Shown one piece after another: positions 25,563-34,915 of a stretch of 64,000 nt of DNA. The position numbers were made by a program, and so were the translations under genes. Under the pieces are notes generated by a model. That model did not search any database and had not been told where the DNA came from. It worked only from the letters and a program-made list of their open reading frames with translations. Source of the stretch: Amycolatopsis acidiphila (GTDB taxonomy: Bacteria > Actinomycetota > Actinomycetes > Mycobacteriales > Pseudonocardiaceae); NCBI RefSeq assembly GCF_021391495.1, contig NZ_CP090063.1, positions 1,426,001 through 1,490,000 on the forward strand, given 5' to 3'. Positions within the stretch are counted from its first letter, which is position 1. Every line of letters begins with the position of its first letter.

Positions 25563-27179
25563 ATGGCCCAGTCCTCCACGAGGTTCACGTCCCGGATCGA
25601 CGTCGCCGGCCCCAGCGGGGAACGCTTCGACGAGATCCTCACCCCCGCCGCGGTGGAGTTCATCGCCAAGCTGGACAACGCTTTCGCCGGGCGCCGGTGC
25701 GAACTGCTCGACGCGCGCCGCCAGCGCCGCGAGAAGCTCGCGTCCGGTGAGGAGCAGCTGGGCTTCCTGCCCGGCACCCGGTGGGTCCGCAACGACTCCT
25801 CGTGGCAGGTGGCCCCCGCGGGGCCCGGCCTGGAGGACCGCCGCGTCGAGATCACCGGTCCCACCGACCGGAAGATGACCGTGAACGCGCTGAACTCGGG
25901 CGCGAAGGTGTGGCTCGCGGACTTCGAGGACGCGACCTCGCCGACCTGGGCCAACATCATCGGCGGCCAGCTCAACCTGTTCGACGCGATCCGGCGCAAC
26001 ATCGACTTCACGACCGAGTCGGGCAAGCACTACACGATCGGTGACAACCCGGCCACGATCGTCGCGCGGCCCCGCGGCTGGCACCTGGTGGAGAAGCACA
26101 TCCGGATCGACGGGCGGCCGGTGTCGGCGAGCCTCGTCGACACCGGGCTGTACTTCTTCCACAACGCCCGCCAGCTCGTGGCGCGGGGCAGCGGGCCGTA
26201 CTTCTACCTGCCGAAGCTGGAGAGCCACCTGGAAGCGCGGCTCTGGAACGATGTGTTCCGCTTCGCGCAGAACGAGCTCGGCATCCCGCAGGGCACCGTC
26301 CGCGCGACTGTGCTGATCGAGACGATCACCGCGGCGTTCGAGATGGAGGAGATCCTCTACGAGCTGCGGGAGCACGCTTCGGGTCTCAACGCGGGCCGCT
26401 GGGACTACATCTTCAGCCTCATCAAGAACTTCGCGGACCACGGCGCGGACTTCGTGCTGCCGGACCGGGCGCAGGTCACGATGACGGTGCCGTTCATGCG
26501 GTCCTACACCGAGCTGCTGGTGAGCACCTGCCACAAGCGCGGGGCCTATGCGATCGGCGGTATGGCGGCGTTCATCCCGAGCAAGGACCCCGAGGTCAAC
26601 GCCGTGGCCTTCGAGAAGGTCCGCCAGGACAAGGAACGCGAGGCCGGTGACGGTTTCGACGGGTCCTGGGTCGCCCACCCCGGCCTGGTGCCGGTGTGCG
26701 ACGAGGTGTTCACCGAGGTGCTCGGCGGCTGGCCGAACCAGCTGGGCCGGCTGCGCGACGACGTTTCGGTCTCCGCGGAGGACCTGCTCAACGTGGCGAG
26801 CGCCGGTGGCGAAGTCACCGAGAAGGGTGTGCGCGGCAATATCAACGTGGCGCTGCGCTACGTGGACTCGTGGCTGCGCGGGACGGGTGCCGCGGCGATC
26901 TTCGACCTGATGGAGGACGCCGCCACGGCCGAGATCGCCCGGTGCCAGGTCTGGCAGTGGGTCCGCAACGGCACGAAGCTCGACGACGGGACCGCGGTGA
27001 CCCCGGAGCTGGTGCGCACGTGGCTGGACGAGGAGCTGGCGGACATCCGCGGCGACCTCGGCGCGGGCAACCGGCTCGACGACGCGCGGGAGATCTTCGT
27101 GGAGACGGCGCTCGGCGAGAAGCTGCCGAGCTTCCTCACCACGGGCGCCTACGCCCGGTACCTGACCGAGCTGAACTGA
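25563..27179 (+). CDS. aceB: Malate synthase A
   Basis: This 538-residue enzyme condenses glyoxylate with acetyl-CoA to malate, the second glyoxylate-shunt step. The length and the motifs [13 protein letters not shown] (catalytic Arg), [18 protein letters not shown] (Glu) and the late [16 protein letters not shown] identify the A isoform rather than the larger GlcB type of mycobacteria. AAGGAGAAG precedes the ATG. It follows aceA on the same strand and is expected to be under RamB control. Confidence 0.96.
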   Translation: MAQSSTRFTSRIDVAGPSGERFDEILTPAAVEFIAKLDNAFAGRRCELLDARRQRREKLASGEEQLGFLPGTRWVRNDSSWQVAPAGPGLEDRRVEITGPTDRKMTVNALNSGAKVWLADFEDATSPTWANIIGGQLNLFDAIRRNIDFTTESGKHYTIGDNPATIVARPRGWHLVEKHIRIDGRPVSASLVDTGLYFFHNARQLVARGSGPYFYLPKLESHLEARLWNDVFRFAQNELGIPQGTVRATVLIETITAAFEMEEILYELREHASGLNAGRWDYIFSLIKNFADHGADFVLPDRAQVTMTVPFMRSYTELLVSTCHKRGAYAIGGMAAFIPSKDPEVNAVAFEKVRQDKEREAGDGFDGSWVAHPGLVPVCDEVFTEVLGGWPNQLGRLRDDVSVSAEDLLNVASAGGEVTEKGVRGNINVALRYVDSWLRGTGAAAIFDLMEDAATAEIARCQVWQWVRNGTKLDDGTAVTPELVRTWLDEELADIRGDLGAGNRLDDAREIFVETALGEKLPSFLTTGAYARYLTELN

Positions 27180-27259
27180 CCCCACGGACAAGCCGTTTTC
27201 CCTCTCCTGACGGGGAGAACGGTCAGCGCTGATCTCTGGCCGGACAGCGCGCGGAAAGG

Positions 27260-27294
27260 CCCGGTAGGAACCCAACTCCTACCGGGCTCTTTTC
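27260..27294 (+). terminator. Rho-independent terminator after aceB
   Basis: A 10-bp perfect stem, cccggtagga (27260-27269) with tcctaccggg (27277-27286), and a 7-nt loop are followed by ctcttttc. It lies 80 nt past the aceB stop and should end the aceA-aceB transcript. Confidence 0.85.
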
Positions 27295-27305
27295 GTGCTG
27301 GCGTG

Positions 27306-27327
27306 GAGAACGATGGTTCTCTACGAT
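27306..27327 (+). promoter_or_regulatory. Inverted repeat and -10 box upstream of NTF2-like gene
   Basis: The dyad gagaac-gatg-gttctc (27306-27321) runs directly into TACGAT (27322-27327), a -10-like box about 39 nt before the start of the next gene. A regulator bound to the dyad would block the promoter. No regulator gene is adjacent. Confidence 0.4.
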
Positions 27328-27365
27328 GGCGGGAGCCGACGTCCTTCCCGTGCGAGGAGTGCCCC

Positions 27366-27821
27366 ATGAGCCGTCCACCGTTCCCGCCGTTCGACGAGGT
27401 CACGGCGGCGCAGAAGGTCCAGGCCGCGGAGGACGCGTGGAACACGCGGGACCCGGAGAAGGTGGCGCTGGCGTACACCGAGACCTCGGTGTGGCGCAAC
27501 CGCGACCAGCACGTCGTCGGCCGGGAGGCGATCGTCGGCTTCCTGACGGCCAAGTGGGAGCGGGAGCTGGACTACGCGCTGCGCAAGGAGCTCTGGGCCT
27601 TCCGCGGCAACCGGATCGCGGTGCGCTTCCAGTACGAGAGCCATGACGCGGCGGGCCAGTGGTACCGCAGCTACGGCAACGAACTGTGGGAGTTCACCGA
27701 CGACGGCCTGATGCGCCGCCGCGAGGCGAGCATCAACGACCTGGCGATCGAGGAGGCGGACCGGCGCATCTTCGGCCCCCGCCCGGAGGAGGAGCGGGGC
27801 GTGCCGTTCCCGGTGTTCTGA
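27366..27821 (+). CDS. DUF1348 / NTF2-like protein
   Basis: This 151-residue protein is a typical DUF1348 member of the NTF2-like (SnoaL/ketosteroid-isomerase) fold, with [26 protein letters not shown] at the start and [21 protein letters not shown] near the end. Members bind small hydrophobic ligands or act as small isomerases or dehydratases; the role is unknown. The ATG at 27366 follows GAGGAG and gives the family start, although the frame is open to 27303. The liv operon ends against it tail to tail. Confidence 0.83.
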   Translation: MSRPPFPPFDEVTAAQKVQAAEDAWNTRDPEKVALAYTETSVWRNRDQHVVGREAIVGFLTAKWERELDYALRKELWAFRGNRIAVRFQYESHDAAGQWYRSYGNELWEFTDDGLMRRREASINDLAIEEADRRIFGPRPEEERGVPFPVF

Positions 27822-27882
27822 TGCCGGGTCCGGCACGCCGATCGGGAGTGAACCCGATCAGCGCGTCGCGGACGCCGGGGCG

Positions 27883-29124
27883 TCAGCCGAAGTTCTGCAC
27901 TGTGGCGTAACCCTTTCCGTTGTACTTCTGCACGACGACCGACGACACCGCAGGCTGGCCGTCCTTCGTCGTGTCGACGGCGGTGCCCTCCAGCATCAGC
28001 GGCGCGTGGAAGTTCGAGATGCCGCGCAGCGCGGTCATGAACGCGTCGCGCGTCGGCGCGGTCATCTTTTCGAAGGCCTGCTGAAGCGTGGCGCCCACCA
28101 TGTAGCTCCACATGCAGTGCGGGAAGGCAGGCACGTCCTGGTAGTTCGCGTACTGCTTCAGGTCGGACAGGAACTTCACGACGTCCGCGTCCTTGGCGAA
28201 GACCGGGCTCTGCGGTGCCTTCGCGAAGGCCACCGAGTAGATCCCGGGGAAGGCCGCGGCCCTGCCGGGCTCGAGGATCGCCGAGGGGCTCGAGGTGTTC
28301 GACGGCAGGAACCAGCTGGGGCGCCAGCCGACCTGCTGTGTCTTCTGCAGCGCCGAGATCGCGAGCGGCGTGATCGACATAGCGTTGAAGAAGACGTCCG
28401 CCCCGGTGGCCGAGAGCTCGGTGAGCTGCGCGTCGACCGACGTGTCGGTGGCCTCGTAGCTGAGCTCACGGACGACCGTGATGTTCGCGGCACCGGCGAT
28501 CGCCTGCTTGAACCCTTCGACGTAACCCTTGCCGTAGTCGTCGTTCTGCGCGAGTATCGCGACCTTGTGCTGGCCACCCGAAGAGGCGAGCAGCTTGCCG
28601 AACGCGGCGCCCTCGTTCTGGTAGATCGGGACGAACCCGAGCTGCCACGGGCTGTCCTGGCGCTTGCTGAACAGCGGATCGCCCGTCATGACGAGCACCT
28701 GCGGGACCTTCTCGTCCACGGCCGCGTCGCGGAAGGCGCGGTTGGTCGGGGTGCCGAGGCCCGCGGTGACGGCGAAGACGCCGTCCGACCCCATCTGCTG
28801 GAAGTTCGCCAGGGACTTCTGCGGGTCGTACGCGTCGTCATAGCTCTTGATCTGCACGGTGCGCGTCTTGCCGTCGCCGAACTTGACGCCGCCGGCCGCG
28901 TTCACCGCGCCGAAGTACGCCGTGACACCGGCGACGGTGCAGGTGCCCGGACCGGCCGTCGGGCCGCTGAGCGGGGTCGTGATGCCGAGCGTGATCGCGG
29001 TGTCGGTGATGCCGGGGCTCGCGGCCCCGGCCCCGCCGCGAGCGCAACCCGACGCGGCGAGAGCGACGATCGACAGCATCGCGACGACGGCGGCGGACCC
29101 CCTTGCTCTCCTTCGGATGTTCAT
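27883..29124 (-). CDS. Branched-chain-amino-acid-type ABC substrate-binding lipoprotein
   Basis: This 413-residue periplasmic-binding protein has a lipobox (LAASGC, about 22-27) and the type I fold of LivK/Leu-Ile-Val-binding proteins (ITLGITTPLSGPTA, AILAQNDDYGKGYVEGFK, ADVFFNAMS). Family members bind amino acids but also amides, urea or aromatic and aliphatic acids. It is the last gene of the operon and overlaps the LivM-like permease start by 4 nt. The IclR regulator upstream favours a catabolic carbon source over an amino acid. Confidence 0.85.
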   Translation of the reverse strand: MNIRRRARGSAAVVAMLSIVALAASGCARGGAGAASPGITDTAITLGITTPLSGPTAGPGTCTVAGVTAYFGAVNAAGGVKFGDGKTRTVQIKSYDDAYDPQKSLANFQQMGSDGVFAVTAGLGTPTNRAFRDAAVDEKVPQVLVMTGDPLFSKRQDSPWQLGFVPIYQNEGAAFGKLLASSGGQHKVAILAQNDDYGKGYVEGFKQAIAGAANITVVRELSYEATDTSVDAQLTELSATGADVFFNAMSITPLAISALQKTQQVGWRPSWFLPSNTSSPSAILEPGRAAAFPGIYSVAFAKAPQSPVFAKDADVVKFLSDLKQYANYQDVPAFPHCMWSYMVGATLQQAFEKMTAPTRDAFMTALRGISNFHAPLMLEGTAVDTTKDGQPAVSSVVVQKYNGKGYATVQNFG

Positions 29125-30164
29125 GATTGCGCCTGCCTCTCTGTCTCTTCGGGCCACGCGGAAGTGGTGCGCGGGGGGTCTTCCCGCGGCGGGCGGGTGG
29201 TGCGCCGCCGCGCCAGCCTGCGGATCACCCGCGGGAGGCTCACCAGGCCACCCGGCAGGAGGAACAGCACCGCGAGGAGGACCACGCCCTGGCTGATCGT
29301 CGTGAAGTTCGGGTCGATCGTGTTGGTGAACTGCGGGACCAGCACGTAGTACGCGCCGCCGATCAGCGCGCCGGCGATGCTGCCCGCGCCGCCGACGACC
29401 ATCGCGGCCACGAGCGCGATCGAGTGGCCGAAGCTCAGGGTCTCCGGCGAGGTGTACTGCACGGCGACGAGATAGAGGAAGCCGCTCGCGCCACCGAAGA
29501 CCGAGGCGACCGTGAAAGCGAGGACCTTGTACAGGTAGGGCGAGACGCCGATGGAGGCGGCCACGGCCTCGTTCTTGCGCACGGCGGTGAGGGCGCGGCC
29601 GAACTTTCCGCGGACGAGGTTGCGTGCCAACAGGAACGAGGCGGCGGTGACGAGCAGCAGGATGTAGTACTGCCACTGGTCGTCGTAGAGGCCGGACCAG
29701 TCCGGCGCCCCGGAGAACCGGGCCGAAACGCCCTGCGAGCCGCCCGTGAGGCCCGACAACCGCTTCGCCAGCGGGACGCCGACGATGGGCAGCGCGATGG
29801 TGACCATCGCGATGGCGAGACCGCCGAGCCGCGCCGCGGCCAGCGCGACGAGGAGGCCGACGACGCCCGGGAGGAGGCAGGCCGCCACGAACACCAGCAC
29901 GATGTTCCAGTCGTGGGTGACGCCGTAGGCGGCGACGTACGCGCCGAGCCCCACGAAGAAGATCTGCCCGAGGTTGACCTGGCCGGTGTAGCCCATCACG
30001 ATGTTCAGCCCCAGCACGGCCACCGCGTAGACACCGATCCGGACGAGCGTCTGGTTGGCGAACACGGGGAGCACGAGCGGGGCGAGGACCAGCAGGACCG
30101 CGACCGCGGCCACGAGCGCGAGCCGGAACCACCTGGTGCGCGACAGCGAGGACAGCGTGCTCAT
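29121..30164 (-). CDS. LivM-type ABC permease
   Basis: This 347-residue permease has about nine hydrophobic segments and the family motifs LNIVMGYTGQVNLGQIFFVGLGAYVAAYG and the EAA-like loop ALTAVRKNEAVAASIGVSPYLYKVLAF. A Pro/Arg-rich cytoplasmic tail of about 35 residues follows. It pairs with the LivH-type permease whose stop overlaps its start codon (30164). The ATG at 30164 is chosen because the frame upstream is antisense-like. Confidence 0.86.
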   Translation of the reverse strand: MSTLSSLSRTRWFRLALVAAVAVLLVLAPLVLPVFANQTLVRIGVYAVAVLGLNIVMGYTGQVNLGQIFFVGLGAYVAAYGVTHDWNIVLVFVAACLLPGVVGLLVALAAARLGGLAIAMVTIALPIVGVPLAKRLSGLTGGSQGVSARFSGAPDWSGLYDDQWQYYILLLVTAASFLLARNLVRGKFGRALTAVRKNEAVAASIGVSPYLYKVLAFTVASVFGGASGFLYLVAVQYTSPETLSFGHSIALVAAMVVGGAGSIAGALIGGAYYVLVPQFTNTIDPNFTTISQGVVLLAVLFLLPGGLVSLPRVIRRLARRRTTRPPREDPPRTTSAWPEETERQAQS

Positions 30165-31045
30165 CAGACCCGTGCCACGACCTTCCGCCCGGACAGGCCT
30201 TGGGGACGGACGACGAGGATCACGAAGATCAGGATGAACGGCACCGCGATCTTCAGGTCGTGCCCGATGAACGGCACGTAGACGGCCGCGAGGTTCTCGA
30301 GCACGCCGATCAGCCAGGCGGCGACCACGGCGCCGAGCGGGCTGTTCAGCCCGCCGAGTATCACCGCGGCGAGCGCGTACACCAGCGCGTTGTCCAGCAT
30401 CCCGGGGGTGAGGGTGAGCTGCGGGGCGACGAGCGAGCCGGCGATCGCGCCGAGTGCGGCGGCGAGCCCCCAGCCGATCATCAGCAGGCGGCCGACCGGC
30501 AGGCCCGAAAAGGCCGCGGAGACGGGGTTGTCGGCGACGGCGCGCAGCGCGAGCCCGAGCTTCGTGCGGAGGAAGAGCAGCTGCAGCAACAACATGATCG
30601 CGACGATCGCGATCGTCGTGCCGAGGGAACGGACACTGACCACCGCGCCGAAGATGTCGACGCTCGTGAGCGGGAACGGCGAGGGGAACTGGAGGTTGTT
30701 GTAGCTCCAGATCCACCCGCAGATCCCGGTGACCAGCGTCAGCAGCCCGATGGTCACCACGATGGCGGTGTCGGGGTCGCCGCGTTCGAACCGGCGCATC
30801 AGCAGGCGCTCCACCGCCGCCCCGATGACGAACGAGGCGAGCACGGCGAGCAGGATCGCGGCGAGCAGCGGGATTCCCTGCTGCAGGCAGCTGTAGGCGA
30901 CGTAGCCCGAGAGCACGGCCAGCCCGCCCTGCGCGAAGTTGATGAGCCCGGTCGCCTGGTTCACCAGCACGATCGCGAGCGCGAGCGCGGCGTAGACCGA
31001 GCCGGTCGAGAGTCCGTCGACCACGAGCTGGATGAACGTTCCCAC
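30164..31045 (-). CDS. LivH-type ABC permease
   Basis: This 293-residue membrane protein has the LivH motifs LVNQATGLINFAQGGLAVLSGYVAY and the loop RTKLGLALRAVADNPVSAAFSGLPVGRLL. It starts with GTG at 31045, just after the LivF-like ATPase gene. It forms the translocation channel with the LivM-type subunit. Confidence 0.86.
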   Translation of the reverse strand: MGTFIQLVVDGLSTGSVYAALALAIVLVNQATGLINFAQGGLAVLSGYVAYSCLQQGIPLLAAILLAVLASFVIGAAVERLLMRRFERGDPDTAIVVTIGLLTLVTGICGWIWSYNNLQFPSPFPLTSVDIFGAVVSVRSLGTTIAIVAIMLLLQLLFLRTKLGLALRAVADNPVSAAFSGLPVGRLLMIGWGLAAALGAIAGSLVAPQLTLTPGMLDNALVYALAAVILGGLNSPLGAVVAAWLIGVLENLAAVYVPFIGHDLKIAVPFILIFVILVVRPQGLSGRKVVARV

Positions 31046-31049
31046 GGTC

Positions 31050-31760
31050 TCAGCCCCCCAGGTAGGCGCGTCGGATCTCGTCCAGGCCCTTGAGCTCGGC
31101 CGCGGAACCGGTGAGGACGTTGTGCCCGGTCTCGAGGACGGTCGCCGTGTCGACGAGGGTGAAGGCGAGGTTGGCGTTCTGCTCGACGACGAGCATCGTG
31201 ATGCCCGACTCCCGCCGCAGCCTGCCGATCGCGTCGTACACGGTCTTCGCCACAGCCGGCGCGAGCCCGAGGGACGCCTCGTCGAGCAGCAGCAGCCGGG
31301 GCTTGGCCATGAACGCGCGTGCGACGGCGAGCATCTGCTGCTCGCCACCCGAGAGGGCCGCCCCGCTCGAAGTGATGCGATCCCGCAACTGCGGGAACAG
31401 CGCGAGGCAGTAGTCGATGTCGTTCGAGATCGCCTTGCGGTCCTTGCGCAGATAGGCGCCGACCCGCAGGTTGTCCAGGACGCTCAGCTGGGCGAGCGTT
31501 CCCCGGCCCTCCGGCACGTGGGCGATGCCGAGCGCGGCGACCCGGTCGGCGCGAAGGCCGCGGATGTCGCGTCCGTCGAAGGAGATCCGCCCGCCTGCGC
31601 GGACGGTGCCGCTGATCGCGCGCAGGGTCGTCGTCTTCCCCGCGCCGTTCGCGCCGAGGATGCCGACGGCGCCGCCTTCGGGCACGCTGAGCGAAACGCC
31701 GTCCAGTACCCGCACGGGACCGTAGGACGCGGTCACGTCGGTGAGCTCAAGCAGCGTCAT
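31050..31760 (-). CDS. LivF-type ABC ATPase
   Basis: This 236-residue ATPase has Walker A GANGAGKTTTLRAISG, signature LSGGEQQMLAVARA, Walker B RLLLLDEASLGLAP and the switch in VVEQNAN, all in the form seen in LivF. Its start lies within the end of the LivG-like gene (14-nt overlap), so both ATPases are co-translated. It powers import by the LivH/LivM-type channel. Confidence 0.9.
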   Translation of the reverse strand: MTLLELTDVTASYGPVRVLDGVSLSVPEGGAVGILGANGAGKTTTLRAISGTVRAGGRISFDGRDIRGLRADRVAALGIAHVPEGRGTLAQLSVLDNLRVGAYLRKDRKAISNDIDYCLALFPQLRDRITSSGAALSGGEQQMLAVARAFMAKPRLLLLDEASLGLAPAVAKTVYDAIGRLRRESGITMLVVEQNANLAFTLVDTATVLETGHNVLTGSAAELKGLDEIRRAYLGG

Positions 31761-32529
31761 CCGTGGCGTCCTTTCCGAGGTACGCCTCGACGACGCGCGG
31801 ATCGGACTGCGCCTCGGCCGCGGTGCCCTCCATGAGCAGGCGCCCGTGGTCGAGCACGACGACGCGGTCGGTGAGCGCCGAGATGAGGCCCATGTGGTGT
31901 TCGACGACGACGACCGTGATGTCCTCCTCGGCGCGGACCCGGCGGACGGCGTCGATGAGCTGCTCCACTTCGCCGTGCGAAAGCCCAGCCGCCGGCTCGT
32001 CGAGCAGGAGCACCGCCGGCTTCGACAGCAGCGCGCGGCAGAGCTCGACGCCTTTGTGCAGGCCGTGTGACAGTTCGTCGGCGGGAAGGTTCGCGGCCCA
32101 GCCGAGCTGCGCGCGGTCGAGCAGGCCGAGCGCTTCTTGGCGGATCTCGCGCTCGGCGCGGACGGTGCCCGGGAGCCGCAGCGACCACGAGACCGGTCCG
32201 CCGCGGAGCCGGGTGTGCCCGCCCAGCAGCACGTTCTCCAGCACGGTGGCGTCGAGCTGCAGCGCGGGATGCTGGAACGTGCGCGCCAGCCCGAGCCGGG
32301 CGAGCCGCGCCGGGGCGGTGCCGACCACCTCGGTGCCGTCGATCGTGATCGAGCCCGCGCTCGGCCGGTAATGGCCGCTGATGCAGTTGAAGAGCGAGGT
32401 CTTCCCGGCGCCGTTCGGGCCGACGAGCCCGAGGATGACCCCCGGCGTGACATCGAAGGTGACGTCCTGGAGCACCTTGACACCGCCGAAGTGCAGGGTC
32501 ACGTCGTGGAGGCTCAGGGCTGCGGCCAT
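31747..32529 (-). CDS. LivG-type ABC ATPase
   Basis: This 260-residue ATPase has Walker A GPNGAGKTSLFNCISG and Walker B AVLLLDEPAAGLSHGEV, with the LivG-like ARTFQHPALQLDATVLENVLLG stretch. The usual LSGGQ signature is degenerate here (LSHGLHKGVELCRAL), a change seen in some carboxylate or urea importers and worth noting. It is the first gene of the importer operon and diverges from the IclR regulator across 175 nt. Confidence 0.87.
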   Translation of the reverse strand: MAAALSLHDVTLHFGGVKVLQDVTFDVTPGVILGLVGPNGAGKTSLFNCISGHYRPSAGSITIDGTEVVGTAPARLARLGLARTFQHPALQLDATVLENVLLGGHTRLRGGPVSWSLRLPGTVRAEREIRQEALGLLDRAQLGWAANLPADELSHGLHKGVELCRALLSKPAVLLLDEPAAGLSHGEVEQLIDAVRRVRAEEDITVVVVEHHMGLISALTDRVVVLDHGRLLMEGTAAEAQSDPRVVEAYLGKDATDDAA

Positions 32530-32644
32530 ACCGCATCCGGGCTCGTCCAGGACCGCCGGTCGATCGGCATCGTCGCTCCCTTGCGATCCGCGATCGTTGT
32601 CGTGCCGAGGGAGTCTATGTCGCCGTTGGTCCCGTTTCGGGTGA

Positions 32645-32663
32645 TGTTCCATCGGATGGAACA
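32645..32663. promoter_or_regulatory. IclR-type operator between regulator and importer operon
   Basis: The sequence tgttccatcggatggaaca is a perfect 9-1-9 palindrome in the divergent gap, 41 nt before the IclR start and 115 nt before the LivG-like start. Its TTCCA...TGGAA core resembles known IclR-family sites. It probably serves the adjacent IclR protein for both directions. Confidence 0.7.
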
Positions 32664-32704
32664 CTTGGCTGTTTTGCCTGTTCCGGCTGTGTGACACTCC
32701 GCGA

Positions 32705-33475
32705 ATGGCGGTGCACACCCGGATCCTTTCCGTGCTGGAAGCCTTCAGCAACGAGCGGCCGAACCTGACGCTGTCGCAGATTTCGCGGCTGACGGGGCTG
32801 CCAAAGGGAACCGCGCACCGGATCGTCAGCCAGCTCGTCAACTGGGGTGCGCTCGAACGCGACGAGCGCCGGCACTATGTCATCGGTCTGAAGATGTTCG
32901 AGATCGGCACGCTCGCCCCCCGCGCCTACCGCCATCGCGCGCGGATCCTGCCGTTCCTCGAAGAGGCCGCGGCGACGACCGGGGCGGACGTCATGCTCGC
33001 CGTCCTCGACAGGGACGAGGCGGTGCTCGTCGAGCACGTCGCCGGACGCCGGGCGGTAACGCTCGCGGCAGGTCTCGGGGAGCGGTTGCCCTTGCACGCG
33101 TCGGGGGTGGGGCACGTGATGATGGCGTTCGGCCCGAGCGAGCTGCTCAATCTCGTTTGCTCGCGGCCGTTGACGGCCTTCACCGCACAGACGATCACCG
33201 AATCGTCGGCACTCCGGTCGGCGGTCGCGCGCGTCCGCGAAACAGGCTTCGCCCTGCTGCCCAACGCGATGATCCCGGGCACGGTCTCCGTGGCGGCGCC
33301 GATCTTCGCCGAACGGGGCGCGTTCGCCGGGGCGATATTGTTCGTGTCGCCGGTCGTCAGGACGAGCGTCACGATGTTCGGGAAGACGGTGCGCCAGACC
33401 GCGCACCGCATCTCGGCCGCACTCGGAAACGCGGAGCGAGAGGACGTCCGTCCGATGCGGACGGTGGTGCGTTGA
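32705..33475 (+). CDS. IclR-family transcriptional regulator
   Basis: This 256-residue protein has an N-terminal winged helix (ILSVLEAFSNERPNLTLSQISRLTGLPKGTAHRIVSQLVNWG) and a C-terminal IclR effector domain (RRAVTLAAGLGERLPLHASGVGHVMMAFG, then SVAAPIFAERGAFAGAI). Such proteins usually control transport and catabolism of organic acids in response to a pathway metabolite. It diverges from the five-gene ABC importer and shares a palindromic operator with it. The ATG at 32705 has no clear ribosome site. Confidence 0.88.
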   Translation: MAVHTRILSVLEAFSNERPNLTLSQISRLTGLPKGTAHRIVSQLVNWGALERDERRHYVIGLKMFEIGTLAPRAYRHRARILPFLEEAAATTGADVMLAVLDRDEAVLVEHVAGRRAVTLAAGLGERLPLHASGVGHVMMAFGPSELLNLVCSRPLTAFTAQTITESSALRSAVARVRETGFALLPNAMIPGTVSVAAPIFAERGAFAGAILFVSPVVRTSVTMFGKTVRQTAHRISAALGNAEREDVRPMRTVVR

Positions 33476-33516
33476 ACCTGCGCTTGGCGGGGGTGGTGCG
33501 GAGCGCGGAGTGCGGT

Positions 33517-33571
33517 CTGAGCGCGGGCATTCGGCTGCCATTGCCGGGTTCGCCGTTGGTGGGTGGTTGGG
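33517..33571 (+). repeat. Dispersed intergenic repeat 'gcgcgggcattcggctgcc', copy B
   Basis: It contains gcgcgggcattcggctgcc, then attgccgggttcgccgttgg, nearly identical to 457-510. A degenerate second unit (gtcgggtcaccgtcggtggt, 33577-33596) follows. It lies in the tail-to-tail gap between the IclR gene and the glycosyltransferase. The 154-bp palindrome is absent here. Confidence 0.75.
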
Positions 33572-33619
33572 AGTTGTCGGGTCACCGTCGGTGGTGGTTG
33601 GGTTTCCCCCGAAAAGACC

Positions 33620-34873
33620 TCACGGAGCGAAGGCGTTGCCCGTCGGGATCTTCGGGCGGGCCAGTTCGCCGTGGTCGCCCGCGCGGGCTCGGCGGTAGAC
33701 CTGCGCCGTCGCCTCGGCTATGCGCGCCCAGTCGAAGTCCTCCGCCAGGCGGGCCCTCGCCGTCCGGGCTCGGCGGCGCGCCGACTTGCGGTCCCGCAGT
33801 ACCGAGTCCACCGCCGCCCGGATCGCGGCGCTGTCCCCCGGAGCGAAGGCAAGGCCGGTGATCCCGTCGATGACCACCTCACCCAGCCCACCCGCCGTCG
33901 AGGCGACCAGGGGCGCCTCGGCCGCCGCCGCCTCCAGGGCCACGATGCCGAACGGCTCGTACCGGCTGGGCAGCACCACGGCATCCGCCGCGGAAAGGGC
34001 CGTCCGCAGGTCGCGGTCGGGCAGGTGCCCGGCGAAGTGCACCGCCCGGCGCACCCGCAGCTTCCGCGCCTGCGCGACCAGCTCTTCCAGATGCCGCCCC
34101 CGCCCCGCGACCACCAGCCGCGTCCCGGGATGGTCCCGCCGGATCCCGGGCAACGCGGCCAGCAGGTCCTGCACGCCTTTTTCCCATTCCAGCCGCCCGA
34201 AATACAACAACAGCGGCTCACCGTCGGGCGCGAACGCCGACCGGGCCCGGGCGACCTCGTCCGCCGGGACGCGCCAGCCGCGTCCCTCGATCCCGTTGTG
34301 GATCACGGTGATGTCGTCCGCCGGCACCTCGAACAGGCCGGCGACCTCCGCGCGCATCGCCTGCGAGCACGTGATGAGCCCGTCCGCGCGGTTGGCGAGC
34401 CACCACTCCGCCGAGTGCACCTGCTGGTTCAGCGGGTACGACAGCCAGCCCGAGTGCCGCCCGGCCTCGGTCGCGTGGATGGTCCCGACCAGCGGCTTCC
34501 CCGACGCCTCCGCGAGCGCGATCGCGGGATGCGCGACGAGCCAGTCGTGTGCGTGCACCACGTCCGGCTGCCAGGTGCGCAGCAGCTCCAGCCCACGGCG
34601 CACCATGGCGTGCCCCATCGCCAGCGTCCACGCGACCAGGTCCTGCTCGAACGTGACGTGCATCGGGTCCTCGGCCACCCGCAGCACCCGCACGCCCTCG
34701 ACCACCCGGTCGGTCGTCGGATGCGTCTGCGCGTCCGTGCCCGCGACGTGCCGGCACAGGACGACGACCTCATGGCCGTCGCGCGCCAGGTGACGGGCGA
34801 GTGCGTGCACGTGGCGCGCGAGCCCGCCGACGACGACCGGCGGGTACTCCCAGGACAGCATCAGCACGCGCAT
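33620..34873 (-). CDS. GT4 glycosyltransferase, Rv3032-like alpha-1,4-glucosyltransferase
   Basis: This 417-residue enzyme has the GT4 layout: N-terminal SWEYPPVVVGGLARHVHALARHL acceptor domain and C-terminal donor site with LLLYFGRLEWEKGVQDLLAAL and the EX7E motif in SRYEPFGIVALEAAAAEAP. Its partners (GH57 and a SAM methyltransferase, same strand and order) match M. tuberculosis Rv3032-Rv3031-Rv3030, where the enzyme elongates methylglucose lipopolysaccharide and contributes to glycogen. A similar role in making a cytoplasmic polymethylated glucan is inferred. Confidence 0.85.
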   Translation of the reverse strand: MRVLMLSWEYPPVVVGGLARHVHALARHLARDGHEVVVLCRHVAGTDAQTHPTTDRVVEGVRVLRVAEDPMHVTFEQDLVAWTLAMGHAMVRRGLELLRTWQPDVVHAHDWLVAHPAIALAEASGKPLVGTIHATEAGRHSGWLSYPLNQQVHSAEWWLANRADGLITCSQAMRAEVAGLFEVPADDITVIHNGIEGRGWRVPADEVARARSAFAPDGEPLLLYFGRLEWEKGVQDLLAALPGIRRDHPGTRLVVAGRGRHLEELVAQARKLRVRRAVHFAGHLPDRDLRTALSAADAVVLPSRYEPFGIVALEAAAAEAPLVASTAGGLGEVVIDGITGLAFAPGDSAAIRAAVDSVLRDRKSARRRARTARARLAEDFDWARIAEATAQVYRRARAGDHGELARPKIPTGNAFAP

Positions 34874-34915
34874 GGGCCGAGGTTACTCGCGGGTTTAGTA
34901 ACACCCGAAACACGC

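Noticed and set aside
24186..27275. A 1029-codon open frame on the minus strand
   Set aside because: It is the antisense shadow of aceA and aceB, which have clear family motifs. High GC content leaves long stop-free frames opposite real genes.
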